A stretch of DNA of 64,000 bases from Demequina maris (GTDB lineage: Bacteria; Actinomycetota; Actinomycetes; Actinomycetales; Demequinaceae): contig NZ_BBLX01000002.1 in assembly GCF_000971155.1 (NCBI RefSeq), positions 186,001-250,000 on the forward strand, read 5' to 3'. A model generated the notes under the pieces. It was not told where the DNA came from. It did not search any database and worked only from the letters and a program-made list of their open reading frames with translations. A program made the position numbers and the translations under genes. This document shows, in pieces, positions 51,990-60,512 of the stretch; position 1 is the first letter of the stretch; each line of letters starts with the position of its first letter.

Positions 51990-52261
51990 CGCTCGTCCTC
52001 GTCGTCCTCGGCGACCACGCCGACGACGCCGGCGTCCGCCGCATCGTCCCCCTGGGCGGAGGCGATGCGCTCGTACGCGCCGTCGAGCAGCGACTGGCAA
52101 TGCGCCGCGAGCGCCTCGCCGCGCTCCCACAGCCCGAGGGACTGATCGAGTGTCGCGCTGCCCGTCTCGAGCCTCGCGACGATCGCGATCAGCTCGTCTC
52201 GGGCCTCCTCGTAGGAGAGGGCGTCCACGGGGCGGTCGAAGGGCTCGGCGGCGTCGCTCAT
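51986..52261 (-). CDS. xseB: Exodeoxyribonuclease VII small subunit
   Basis: A 91-residue XseB with the family core LSYEEARDELIAIVARLETGS followed by LDQSLGLWERGEALAAHCQ. The last 25 residues are an acidic extension in which a motif copy encodes GDDAA. It forms the nuclease complex with XseA. Unusually, xseA is not directly upstream: a gene on the opposite strand separates the two subunit genes by about 680 bases. Confidence 0.93.
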   Translation of the reverse strand: MSDAAEPFDRPVDALSYEEARDELIAIVARLETGSATLDQSLGLWERGEALAAHCQSLLDGAYERIASAQGDDAADAGVVGVVAEDDEDER

Positions 52262-52379
52262 GACCGCTACGGTACCCGCGCCCGCTCAAGCCCGAGCGGC
52301 GATCTGCCGAGAACAGCGTCATACCCCTGTACCAGGGCGCTCTCATAGGGCACGACTCGAACGACACGATGGAGTGGAC

Positions 52380-52937
52380 ATGTTCAGCGACAGCAGCGCA
52401 CAGCAGACCGCACGCCAGAGCGCCCAGCGGCTCCTCCGGGCCGGCATCACCGACGGCGAGCTCCAGACGCTCGCGAGGTCACCCGAGGCGAAGGTGCGCG
52501 CCGCCGTCGCCGAGCACCCGGGCACGCCGCTCATGACGCTCCTGCGGCTCGCCGAGGACGCGTCCTCGGACGTGCGCATCGGGCTCGCGCGCAACCGTCG
52601 CGAGTCGATCCCGCTCGAGGTGCGCGAGGACCTCGCCAAGGACCGCAACGTCGACGTCGTCTACGCGCTCATCGACAACCCGGCGGTGCCGGACGCGCTG
52701 GTCGCGAAGCTGGGCCGCCACCTGCACAAGGAGTACGCGAAGGCCGCGCGCGCCCGCATCGCCGCGGTGAAGGCCGGCACGTGGGCGCCGGCCGCGCCCG
52801 CCGCGGAGGCCGTCGCGGAGCCGGTTCCGGAGGTGCCGTCGTTCCCGACCGTGGAGGCGCCGGCACCGCGACCGGCGCCCGCCACCTCGGCCGCGCGGGC
52901 CGACGCGCTCGACGTGCTTCTCGGCGCCAAGCGCTGA
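52380..52937 (+). CDS. Leucine-rich-repeat-variant/HEAT-like repeat protein
   Basis: A 185-residue protein built mainly of short helical repeats of the LRV/HEAT kind: LARSPEAKVRAAVAEHPGTPLMTLLRLAEDASSDVRIGLARN, cut into units of about 22 residues ending in VR and N or HP. The last 55 residues are Pro/Ala-rich and end LLGAKR. GGAG lies before the ATG at 52380. Function is unknown; such repeats usually bind proteins. It is inserted on the opposite strand between xseB and xseA, and its stop is 1 base from the xseA stop. Confidence 0.75.
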   Translation: MFSDSSAQQTARQSAQRLLRAGITDGELQTLARSPEAKVRAAVAEHPGTPLMTLLRLAEDASSDVRIGLARNRRESIPLEVREDLAKDRNVDVVYALIDNPAVPDALVAKLGRHLHKEYAKAARARIAAVKAGTWAPAAPAAEAVAEPVPEVPSFPTVEAPAPRPAPATSAARADALDVLLGAKR

Positions 52938-52938
52938 G

Positions 52939-54177
52939 TCAGCCGCGCGCGACCGCCTCGACCTCGCCGCGCGCGAGCCTGACCCGCAGGACGTCGCCCG
53001 CGTGCACGTCGGCGGCGTCGCGCACCACCGTGCCCGCGGCGTCGCGCACCACGGCGAAGCCGCGCTCGAGCGTGCTGAGCGGGCTCAGCGCGCGCAGCGA
53101 CGCCGTGAGCTCGCGCGTCGCCGCCACGGCCCGGTCGATCCTGGCCGTGGTCACCGTCGTGCTGCGCTCGCGGAGCCGCGTCACCGCCTCCGCGTAGGGC
53201 GAGAGCATCGCCTCGGGCCGGGCGAGCACCGGACGTGACCGCAGCGCCGCGAGCCCGGCGGACTCCCGGGCGACCGCGCGCTCGACGGCCGCCGCCATCG
53301 TCACGCGCGAGCGCGCGATGCCCTGCGCCTCGGCGGCGGCGTCGGGGACGATGCGCTTGCCGGCGTCCGTGGGCGTGGAGGCCCGGTAGTCCGCGACGAG
53401 GTCGAGCAGCGGCGAGTCCTTCTCGTGGCCGATCGCGCTCACCAGCGGGGTCTCGCACGCGGCCGCGGCGCGCACCAGCGCCTCGTCGCTGAAAGGCAGC
53501 AGGTCCTCGAACGAGCCGCCGCCGCGGGCCACCACGATGACGTCGACGTCCTCGATCCCGTCGAGCTCGCGGATCGCGGCGGTGGTCTCCGGCACGGCGC
53601 GCGGCCCCTGCACCGTGACGCGGCGGATCGCGAACGTCACCCCCGGCCAGCGCCGGGTGGCGTTCTCGACGACGTCGTGCTCCGCGTCGCCCTGGGTCGC
53701 GCACACGAGGCCGACGACGCGCGGGATGAACGGCAGCGGCAGCTTGCGGTCGAGGTCGAACAGGCCCTCGCGAGCGAGGGCCTCCTTGAGCGCCTCGAGC
53801 CGGGCCAGCAGGTCGCCGAGGCCCACCTGGCGGACCTCGCGGCCGGCCAGCTGGAGCGAGCCGGACCGCGTCCACCACTCGGGCTTCGCGTGGATGACCA
53901 CGCGGGTGCCGTCGACGAGGTCGACCCCGAGGGCGTCCGCCTCGCGCGCCGGGAGCGTCGCGCTGAGCGACATGTTCTCGTCCGTGTCGCGCAGCGTGAG
54001 GAAGACCAGGTGGCGCCAGCGCTTGACGTTGAGCACCTGTCCCTCGACCCACACCGCGGGCAGCCGGGACACGAAGTCGCCGATCTTGGGGGAGAGGTGA
54101 CGGACCGGCCACGGGCGCTCGGCGGACGTCTCGCCGGCGGTGGCGGGAAGCGTGTGGGAGGCAGGGGTCTCGGTCAC
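52939..54177 (-). CDS. xseA: Exodeoxyribonuclease VII large subunit
   Basis: A 412-residue XseA, a single-strand DNA exonuclease subunit. An N-terminal OB domain ([40 protein letters not shown]) is followed by the nuclease domain: [67 protein letters not shown] split by catalytic residues, and [14 protein letters not shown] at the C-terminus. The GTG at 54177 has CAGGCT 7 bases upstream, so initiation may be leaderless. It diverges from ispH across 31 bases. Confidence 0.95.
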   Translation of the reverse strand: MTETPASHTLPATAGETSAERPWPVRHLSPKIGDFVSRLPAVWVEGQVLNVKRWRHLVFLTLRDTDENMSLSATLPAREADALGVDLVDGTRVVIHAKPEWWTRSGSLQLAGREVRQVGLGDLLARLEALKEALAREGLFDLDRKLPLPFIPRVVGLVCATQGDAEHDVVENATRRWPGVTFAIRRVTVQGPRAVPETTAAIRELDGIEDVDVIVVARGGGSFEDLLPFSDEALVRAAAACETPLVSAIGHEKDSPLLDLVADYRASTPTDAGKRIVPDAAAEAQGIARSRVTMAAAVERAVARESAGLAALRSRPVLARPEAMLSPYAEAVTRLRERSTTVTTARIDRAVAATRELTASLRALSPLSTLERGFAVVRDAAGTVVRDAADVHAGDVLRVRLARGEVEAVARG

Positions 54178-54195
54178 CCGGCCCAGCCTGCCACG

Positions 54196-54201
54196 TAGGA
54201 T
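54196..54201 (+). promoter_or_regulatory. Candidate -10 element for leaderless ispH mRNA
   Basis: TAGGAT ends 7 bases before the ATG at 54209. No Shine-Dalgarno sequence fits in the gap. The promoter would overlap the one for xseA on the other strand. Confidence 0.5.
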
Positions 54202-54208
54202 GGACGCC

Positions 54209-55192
54209 ATGCCCGACACCACCACCAAGCGCGTCCTGCTGGCCGCGCCGCGAGGCTACTGCGCGGGCGTCGACCGCGCCGTGATCGCGGTCGAGAAGGC
54301 CCTCGAGCTCCACGGCGCACCCATCTACGTGCGCAAGGAGATCGTCCACAACAAGTACGTGGTCGAGACGCTCTCGGAGCGCGGCGCGGTGTTCGTCGAC
54401 GAGACGGATGAGGTCCCCGAGGGCGCGCGCGTCGTGTTCTCCGCCCACGGCGTCTCGCCGGCGGTGCGCGAGGCCGCGGACCAGCGCAACCTGCTGACGA
54501 TCGATGCCACCTGCCCGCTCGTGACCAAGGTGCACAAGGAGGCGATCCGCTTCGCCCGCGACGAGCGCACCATCCTGCTCATCGGTCACACCGGCCACGA
54601 GGAGGTCGAGGGGACCGCGGGCGAGGCGCCCGAGCACACCATCGTGGTGAACTCGCCCGACGACGTGGACGGCCTCGAGGTGTCCGACCCCGAGAACGTC
54701 GTGTGGCTGTCGCAGACCACCCTGTCCGTCGACGAGACGATGGAGACCGTGCGCCGCCTGCGCGAGCGCTTCCCCGCGCTCCAGGACCCGCCGAGCGACG
54801 ACATCTGCTACGCCACGCAGAACCGCCAGGTCGCGGTGAAGAAGCTGGCGCCGGACTGCGACCTGGTGGTCGTGGTCGGCTCGGCCAACTCGTCGAACTC
54901 GGTGCGGCTGGTCGAGGTCGCGCTGCAGGCCGGCGCGACGACGGCGTACCGCGTCGACCGTGCGGCGGAGATCCGCGACGAGTGGTTCGAGGGCGTCGCG
55001 ACCGTGGGCGTGACCTCGGGCGCGTCCGTGCCGGAGATCCTCGTCCGCGACGTGCTCGACGACCTCGCGGGCCGCGGCTTCGAGACCGTCGAGGAGGTCC
55101 GCACGGCGACCGAGGACCTCATGTTCTCGCTGCCGCGCGAGATCCGCGCCGACCTCAAGGTCAAGGAGGCCGAGCGCGCGATGCGCGCCTGA
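54209..55192 (+). CDS. ispH: 4-Hydroxy-3-methylbut-2-enyl diphosphate reductase
   Basis: A 327-residue IspH (LytB), the last enzyme of the MEP isoprenoid pathway, making IPP and DMAPP with a [4Fe-4S] cluster. The three cluster cysteines are C18 ([13 protein letters not shown]), C102 ([14 protein letters not shown]) and C200 ([11 protein letters not shown]). Substrate-binding residues appear in [19 protein letters not shown] and [12 protein letters not shown] 54209 is favoured by TAGGAT 7 bases upstream; the in-frame ATG at 54200 falls inside that hexamer. Confidence 0.97.
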   Translation: MPDTTTKRVLLAAPRGYCAGVDRAVIAVEKALELHGAPIYVRKEIVHNKYVVETLSERGAVFVDETDEVPEGARVVFSAHGVSPAVREAADQRNLLTIDATCPLVTKVHKEAIRFARDERTILLIGHTGHEEVEGTAGEAPEHTIVVNSPDDVDGLEVSDPENVVWLSQTTLSVDETMETVRRLRERFPALQDPPSDDICYATQNRQVAVKKLAPDCDLVVVVGSANSSNSVRLVEVALQAGATTAYRVDRAAEIRDEWFEGVATVGVTSGASVPEILVRDVLDDLAGRGFETVEEVRTATEDLMFSLPREIRADLKVKEAERAMRA

Positions 55193-55238
55193 CCTCCTCG
55201 CGCCCCGGCCTCGCCCCCGCTCCACCACCCCCTGCTCC

Positions 55239-55295
55239 GGGGAGCTGAGCGACGGTTTCGCGAGGTCCGTGACTCCTGCGGGGAGCTGAGCGACG
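55239..55295. repeat. 16-base direct repeat pair between ispH and rmuC
   Basis: GGGGAGCTGAGCGACG occurs at 55239-55254 and again at 55280-55295, with starts 41 bases apart, in the 106-base convergent gap. The bases between do not repeat. It may be a remnant of a small mobile repeat or part of a structured transcript end. Confidence 0.6.
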
Positions 55296-55298
55296 CTG

Positions 55299-56561
55299 CT
55301 AGCGGCGGTCGGCGGCTTCGAGCGCCTCGGCGTCGACGAGCTCGGGCGCCGCCAGCATCCGGATGTCCGTCTCCGCCTGCTCGACCGCGGGCATCTCGGT
55401 CGACAGGTGCTGCATCTCGCCGAAGCGTCGCGCGCTCACCAGCACACGGGACTCGAGCGACGCGACCGTGGAGTTGTATGCCTTGCCCGCCTGGTCGATG
55501 GCGCGTCCCACCTTCGCGAGGTGGCCGGCCATGGTGGACAGGCGCTCGTAGAGCTCCTTGCCGAGGGCGAGCACCTGCTGCGCGTCGCGCGCGAGGGCGT
55601 CCTCCTTCCATGCGTGCGCGACGGTGCGCAGCATCGCGACCAGGGTGGTGGGCGTCGCGATCACCACTCCCTTGCCGTACGCGTACTCCTGCAGCGACGC
55701 GTCCTGCTCCACCGCCGCCTGGTAGAAGGCCTCCGATGGCACGAACATCACCACGAACTCCGGCGCGGACGCGAACTGGTCCCAGTACCGCTTCGAGCTC
55801 AGGTCGTCGATGTGGCGGCGCACGTGCCGGGCGTGGGCCTGCAGGCGCTCGGAGCGCACGGCTTCGTCCTCCGCCTCGAACGCCTCGAGGAGTCCCACGA
55901 GCGCGACCTTCGAGTCGACGACGATGGTGCGGCCGCCCGCCAGGCGGACCGTCATGTCGGGCCGGAGGTTGCGGCCCTCGCCGTCCTTGACGACGTCCTG
56001 CTCGGTGAAGTCGACGTGGGGGAGCATGCCCGCGAGCTCCACCACGCGGCGCAGCTGGACCTCGCCCCAGTTGCCGCGCACATCCGAGCGGCGGAGCGTG
56101 TTGACGAAGTCGTCGGCCTTGCGTCCCACCCGCTCGGACGCCTCCAGCATCTGGCGCACCTGCTCGGACAGGGCCGCCTGGCCCGCGGCGCGGGCGCGGT
56201 CGACCTGCGTGGTCTGCTCGCGCATCGTCTCCAGCGTGCGGGCGAGCGGCTCGACCATCTCCCGGATCGCCTGCTCGCGGCGCTGGAGCGCCGCCCCGCC
56301 CTCCTGCTCGGAGCGCTTGAGACGCTCGTGCGCGAGGTCGAGGAACTGCGCCTGGCTGGCGCGCAGCGCCTCCCCGCTCAGCGCGCGGAACTCCTGCCGC
56401 AGCGCGTCCCGCTCCTCGCGCAGCCGCGCCGCATCGCTTGACGCTGCGGAGCGCGCCCGGGCGGTCGCGACGAGGGCGCCGAGGGTCGCGCCGACGATGA
56501 GACAGAGGACCGAGAGCAGAAACGTGACCATGATCACAACGGTCTCACCGGGGTCCGACAT
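55299..56561 (-). CDS. rmuC: DNA recombination protein RmuC family
   Basis: A 420-residue RmuC-type protein. An N-terminal membrane anchor (VTFLLSVLCLIVGATLGALVA) is followed by a long coiled coil to about residue 150 and then the nuclease-like core: DVRGNWGEVQLRRVVELAGM, RPDMTVRLAGGRTIVVDSKVAL, KRYWDQFASAPEFVVMFVPSEAF and VVIATPTTLVAMLRTVAHAW. The family limits DNA inversions and recently has been linked to defence. The start is uncertain: ATG 56561 or ATG 56531, neither with a clear ribosome site. Confidence 0.92.
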   Translation of the reverse strand: MSDPGETVVIMVTFLLSVLCLIVGATLGALVATARARSAASSDAARLREERDALRQEFRALSGEALRASQAQFLDLAHERLKRSEQEGGAALQRREQAIREMVEPLARTLETMREQTTQVDRARAAGQAALSEQVRQMLEASERVGRKADDFVNTLRRSDVRGNWGEVQLRRVVELAGMLPHVDFTEQDVVKDGEGRNLRPDMTVRLAGGRTIVVDSKVALVGLLEAFEAEDEAVRSERLQAHARHVRRHIDDLSSKRYWDQFASAPEFVVMFVPSEAFYQAAVEQDASLQEYAYGKGVVIATPTTLVAMLRTVAHAWKEDALARDAQQVLALGKELYERLSTMAGHLAKVGRAIDQAGKAYNSTVASLESRVLVSARRFGEMQHLSTEMPAVEQAETDIRMLAAPELVDAEALEAADRR

Positions 56562-56609
56562 CGCGGCGCAGGTCCGCATTTTGGGACCGAAGTCGCGTGA
56601 CGCACCTCA

Positions 56610-56636
56610 CACGCGTCCCACATCGTGAGACGCGTG
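56610..56636. repeat. Inverted repeat in the rmuC-oppA gap
   Basis: CACGCGTC (56610-56617) and GACGCGTG (56629-56636) form a perfect 8-base inverted repeat with an 11-base loop in the 250-base divergent gap. This gap is AT-richer than its surroundings and carries the oppA promoter (exact -10 not assigned, TTTAGC near 56701 being a candidate). The repeat could be an operator. Confidence 0.45.
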
Positions 56637-56811
56637 ATTACTGTTTGGTCACAAATCGGAGAAGGTACGGCTTCGGAAACAATCCGTTAACGCCGGGCTG
56701 TTTAGCCTTCTGGGGTTGCACGTCATCAGCGTGCATCCCAGTCGTCGCTCCGACACCCCGGATCGGCGCCTATCCAAGCCCGCCGTCCGGTGGGCACCAG
56801 TAGGAGGAACA

Positions 56812-58452
56812 GTGAAGATCAGCAAGTCCGTGCTCGGGGCTGCGGCGGTCGCTTCCGCGTCCGCGCTCGTCCTCGTCGGCTGCTCGTCGACCGGCTCGGA
56901 GACCGACTCGTCGGCCTCGACCGACGGCGGTTCGACCGGCGACGCCATCATCAAGACCAACGGCTCCGAGCCGCAGAACCCGCTCATCCCGGTCGCGACC
57001 AACGAGACCGGCGGCGGCAAGATCATCGACGCGCTCTTCGCGGGTCTGGTCTACTACGACGCCACGGGCGCTGCGCACAACGAGGTCGCCGAGTCCATCG
57101 AGACCGACGACTCGCAGACCTTCACCGTCAAGCTCAAGGACGGCTGGACCTTCACCGACGGCACGCCCGTCCAGGCCCACAACTTCGTGGACGCGTGGAA
57201 CTGGGGCGCCGACCTCGCCAACTCGGAGACCGCGCTCAACTCGTACTTCTTCGAGCAGATCGACGGCTTCAGCTGGGACGAGTCCGTCCCGGAGATGTCG
57301 GGCCTCGAGGTCATCGACGACCTGACCTTCACCATCACGCTGGCCGCCCCGAACTCGGAGTTCCCGCTGTCGCTGGGCTACTCGGCGTTCTACCCGCTGC
57401 CCGACTCGTTCTTCGAGGACCCGGACGCCTTCGGCGCCGCCCCGGTCGGCAACGGCATCTACACGCTCGCGGACGCTGCCGACTGGCAGCACGACGTCCA
57501 GATCGACCTCTCGATCAACGACTCGTACGCCGGTGAGCGCGAGGTCCAGAACGACGGCCTCTCGATCATCTTCTACGCGTCGCAGGACGCCGCCTACGCG
57601 GACCTCCTCGCGAACAACGTCGACGTGATCGACGGCATCCCGGACTCGGCCATGGCCTCCTACGAGAGCGACCTCGGCGACCGCGCGGTCAACCAGCCCG
57701 CCGCGATCTTCCAGTCCTTCACCATCCCGCAGGAGATGGCGCACTTCTCCGGCGAGGAGGGCAAGCTCCGTCGCGCCGCCATCTCGATGGCGATCAACCG
57801 CGAGGAGATCACCGACGTGATCTTCCAGGGCACCCGCACCCCCGCCTCGGACTTCACCTCGCCGGTCATCGACGGCTGGTCGGACTCGCTCGCGGGCGCC
57901 GACGTCCTCGAGTACAACCCCGAGGAGGCCGCCAAGCTGTGGGCCGAGGCCGACGAGATCTCGCCGTGGGACGGCACCTTCGAGATCGGCTACAACTCCG
58001 ACGGTGGTCACCAGACCTGGGTCGAGGCTGTCACCAACTCGATCAAGAACACCCTCGGCATCGAGGCCGGCGGCAACGCGTACGCGACCTTCGCCGACTT
58101 CCGCACCGACATCACCAACCGCACCATCGGCACGGCCTTCCGTACCGGCTGGCAGGCGGACTACCCGTCGCTCGAGAACTTCCTCGGCCCGATCTACTAC
58201 ACCGGTGCCGGCTCGAACGACGGCGACTACTCGTCGGAGGCGTTCGACACGCTGATCGACGAGGGCCGCACCGCCCTTGACCCGGCCGAGGCCGTGGCCA
58301 AGTTCCAGGAGGCCCAGGAGGTCCTGTTCGAGGACCTGCCGGCCATCCCGCTCTGGTACTCGAACGTGACCGGTGGCTACTCCGAGAACGTCGACAACGT
58401 CCAGTTCGACTGGCACTCGGTGCCCCTCTTCTACGAGATCACCAAGAAGTAA
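56812..58452 (+). CDS. oppA: Oligopeptide ABC transporter, substrate-binding lipoprotein
   Basis: A 546-residue SBP family 5 lipoprotein. The lipobox ALVLVGC places the acylated cysteine at C24, followed by a Ser/Thr/Asp tether. The mature protein starts AIIKTNGSEPQNPLIPVATNETGGG and has LFAGLVYYDA, KLKDGWTFTDGTPVQAHNFVDAW, RRAAISMAINREEITDVIFQG and WQADYPSLENFLGPIYY, typical of peptide-binding proteins. AGGAGG lies 4 bases before the GTG at 56812. Codon use is highly biased, so expression is probably high. A terminator separates it from oppB. Confidence 0.95.
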   Translation: MKISKSVLGAAAVASASALVLVGCSSTGSETDSSASTDGGSTGDAIIKTNGSEPQNPLIPVATNETGGGKIIDALFAGLVYYDATGAAHNEVAESIETDDSQTFTVKLKDGWTFTDGTPVQAHNFVDAWNWGADLANSETALNSYFFEQIDGFSWDESVPEMSGLEVIDDLTFTITLAAPNSEFPLSLGYSAFYPLPDSFFEDPDAFGAAPVGNGIYTLADAADWQHDVQIDLSINDSYAGEREVQNDGLSIIFYASQDAAYADLLANNVDVIDGIPDSAMASYESDLGDRAVNQPAAIFQSFTIPQEMAHFSGEEGKLRRAAISMAINREEITDVIFQGTRTPASDFTSPVIDGWSDSLAGADVLEYNPEEAAKLWAEADEISPWDGTFEIGYNSDGGHQTWVEAVTNSIKNTLGIEAGGNAYATFADFRTDITNRTIGTAFRTGWQADYPSLENFLGPIYYTGAGSNDGDYSSEAFDTLIDEGRTALDPAEAVAKFQEAQEVLFEDLPAIPLWYSNVTGGYSENVDNVQFDWHSVPLFYEITKK

Positions 58453-58463
58453 GTCGCCTCGGT

Positions 58464-58492
58464 GGCCCGCCCCGCATCGCGCGGGGCGGGCC
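58464..58492 (+). terminator. Terminator between oppA and oppB
   Basis: Perfect 12-base stem GGCCCGCCCCGC / GCGGGGCGGGCC with loop ATCGC, 11 bases after the oppA stop. It would keep the binding protein in excess over the permeases. Confidence 0.75.
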
Positions 58493-58603
58493 ATCGTCGT
58501 GCGTCCGCCGAGGCAGAGCCGCCCGCGCGTGTCCGTTCCCCGGACGGGGACGGCGCGCGCGGGCTATCGTCGGCCTAGGTGCGGACGCATGCGGCACGCA
58601 CAG

Positions 58604-58609
58604 TAGAAT
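58604..58609 (+). promoter_or_regulatory. Candidate -10 element for oppB
   Basis: TAGAAT, 45 bases before the oppB ATG, gives oppBC-DF its own start after the terminator. A GAGGAG ribosome site lies before the ATG. Confidence 0.5.
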
Positions 58610-58654
58610 CGGACACCATATGTTCCAGACGAAGCACATCCGAGGAGCGCGCCC

Positions 58655-59581
58655 ATGCTGATGTATGTGGTCCGCCGCCTCCTCCAGGCGGTCCCGGTCG
58701 TGATCGGCACCACCTTCCTCATCTACTTCATGGTCTTCGCGATGCCGGGCGACCCCATCCTGGCGATGTTCGGTGACAAGACCCCGAACCAGGCGACGTA
58801 CGACGCGCTGGCGGCCCAGTACCACCTGGACCAGCCGTTCATCGTGCAGTACGGCCTCTACATGAAGGACCTGTTCAGCGGGAACCTCGGGACCACGTTC
58901 TCGGGTCAGAGCGTCGGCGAGGTCCTCGCGCGCACGTTCCCCGTGACGCTGAAGCTCGCCGCGATGGCCATCGCGCTCGAGTTCTCGATGGCAGTGATCC
59001 TCGGCCTCTTCGCCGGTCTGCGCAAGGGCAAGCTCTTCGACAACATCACGCTGGTCATCGGCCTGATCATGCTGTCGGTGCCGATCTTCGTGCTCGGCTT
59101 CCTCGCGCAGTACTTCGTCGCGATCAAGTGGGGCTGGGCCTCGCCGACCGTCGGCTCCGACACGAGCCTCGCCAACATGTGGCTGCCCGCCGTGGTGCTC
59201 GCGCTGAGCCTCTTCACGACGTCGATGCGCCTCATGCGAGGCACCGTCATCGACACCCGCAGCCGCGACTTCGTGCGCACCGCGTACGCGAAGGGCCTCC
59301 CGGGCCGCCGCGTGATCCCGGTCCACGTCCTGCGCAACTCCCTCATCCCCGTCGTCACCAACTCGGCCGCCAACTTCGGCGTCCTCATGGTCGGCGCGAC
59401 GGTGACCGAGGGCATCTTCAACGTTCCCGGCGTCGGCAACACGCTGTACCAGGCGATCATCCGAGGCGAGGGCCCCACGGTCGTCAGCTTCGTGACCGTC
59501 ATGGTGCTCGCCTACGTGGTCATCAACATCCTGGTGGACCTCCTGTACGCCGTTCTCGACCCGAGGATCCGTTATGCCTAA
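58655..59581 (+). CDS. oppB: Oligopeptide ABC transporter, permease OppB
   Basis: A 308-residue permease with six spans. The start MYVVRRLLQAVPVVIGTTFLIYFMVFAMPGDP is diagnostic when read in two parts, with the conserved PGDP loop. Later come LSLFTTSMRLMRGTVIDT, the ATPase-docking loop RDFVRTAYAKGLPGRRVI and VTEGIFNVPGVGNTLYQAI. It pairs with OppC; the oppC ATG at 59574 overlaps the stop by 8 bases. ATG 58655 follows GAGGAG; a second ATG at 58661 is also possible. Confidence 0.95.
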   Translation: MLMYVVRRLLQAVPVVIGTTFLIYFMVFAMPGDPILAMFGDKTPNQATYDALAAQYHLDQPFIVQYGLYMKDLFSGNLGTTFSGQSVGEVLARTFPVTLKLAAMAIALEFSMAVILGLFAGLRKGKLFDNITLVIGLIMLSVPIFVLGFLAQYFVAIKWGWASPTVGSDTSLANMWLPAVVLALSLFTTSMRLMRGTVIDTRSRDFVRTAYAKGLPGRRVIPVHVLRNSLIPVVTNSAANFGVLMVGATVTEGIFNVPGVGNTLYQAIIRGEGPTVVSFVTVMVLAYVVINILVDLLYAVLDPRIRYA

Positions 59582-60512
59582 GCCCGAGCACTACGTCGCT
59601 CCGTTCGACGAGAACGAGATGGCCGAGGTCGACAAGGTCAAGCTCAACGAGAAGCCGTCGAACCTGTGGTCCGACGCGTGGCGCTCGCTGCGTCGCCGCC
59701 CGCTGTTCTACATCTCGCTCGTCACCGTGCTGATCATCGTCCTCATGGCGCTGTTCCCCACGCTGTTCACGAGCGTCTCGCCCACCGACAACTGCCAGCT
59801 GGCGAACTCGAACGGCGGCCCCACCGAGGGTCACCCGATGGGCTTCACCCGCCAGGGCTGCGACGTCTACGCCCGCGTGGTGTGGGGTGCCCGCACCTCG
59901 CTCGCGGTGGGCCTGCTCGCCACGGCGATCTCCGGCGTGGTCGGCATCATCATGGGTGCCTTCGCCGGCTTCTACGGCGGCTGGGTCGACTCGGTGCTCT
60001 CGCGCCTGGGCGACATCTTCTTCTCGATCCCCTACATCCTCGCGGCCGTCGTCGTGATGTCGGTCCTCGCGGACTACCGCTCGGTGTGGACCCTCGCGTT
60101 CGCGATCGGTGGATTCGCCTGGGCATCCCTGGCGCGCATCCTGCGCTCCGAGATCCTGCGCGTGAAGTCGGGCGACTTCGTGATGGCCTCGATCGCGACG
60201 GGACGCACGCCGTTCCGCACGCTCGTGTCGCACGTGCTGCCCAACTCGATCACCCCGGTCATCGTCTACCTGACGCTGTCGCTGGGTGGCGCGATCGTCG
60301 CGGAGGCCACGCTGAGCTTCCTCGGCGTCGGCCTGCCCACGTCCGTCATGTCGTGGGGTAACGACATCAGCGCCGCGCAGACCAGCCTCCGCACGGCGCC
60401 CATGACGCTGATCTGGCCGTCGATCTTCCTCACCGTGACCGTCCTCGCCTTCATCACCCTCGGCGAGCTCGTGCGCGACGCCCTCGACCCGAAGGCGAGG
60501 GCCCGCGGATGA
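59574..60512 (+). CDS. oppC: Oligopeptide ABC transporter, permease OppC
   Basis: A 312-residue permease with a 40-residue cytoplasmic N-terminus and six spans. Conserved regions are RSLRRRPLFYISLVTVLIIV, GCDVYARVVWGARTSLAVGLL, the docking loop ARILRSEILRVKSGDFVMAS with ATGRTPFRTLVSHVLPN, and EATLSFLGVGLPTSVMSWGN. It overlaps oppB by 8 bases and the fused ATPase by 4, so the three are translated together. Confidence 0.95.
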   Translation: MPKPEHYVAPFDENEMAEVDKVKLNEKPSNLWSDAWRSLRRRPLFYISLVTVLIIVLMALFPTLFTSVSPTDNCQLANSNGGPTEGHPMGFTRQGCDVYARVVWGARTSLAVGLLATAISGVVGIIMGAFAGFYGGWVDSVLSRLGDIFFSIPYILAAVVVMSVLADYRSVWTLAFAIGGFAWASLARILRSEILRVKSGDFVMASIATGRTPFRTLVSHVLPNSITPVIVYLTLSLGGAIVAEATLSFLGVGLPTSVMSWGNDISAAQTSLRTAPMTLIWPSIFLTVTVLAFITLGELVRDALDPKARARG

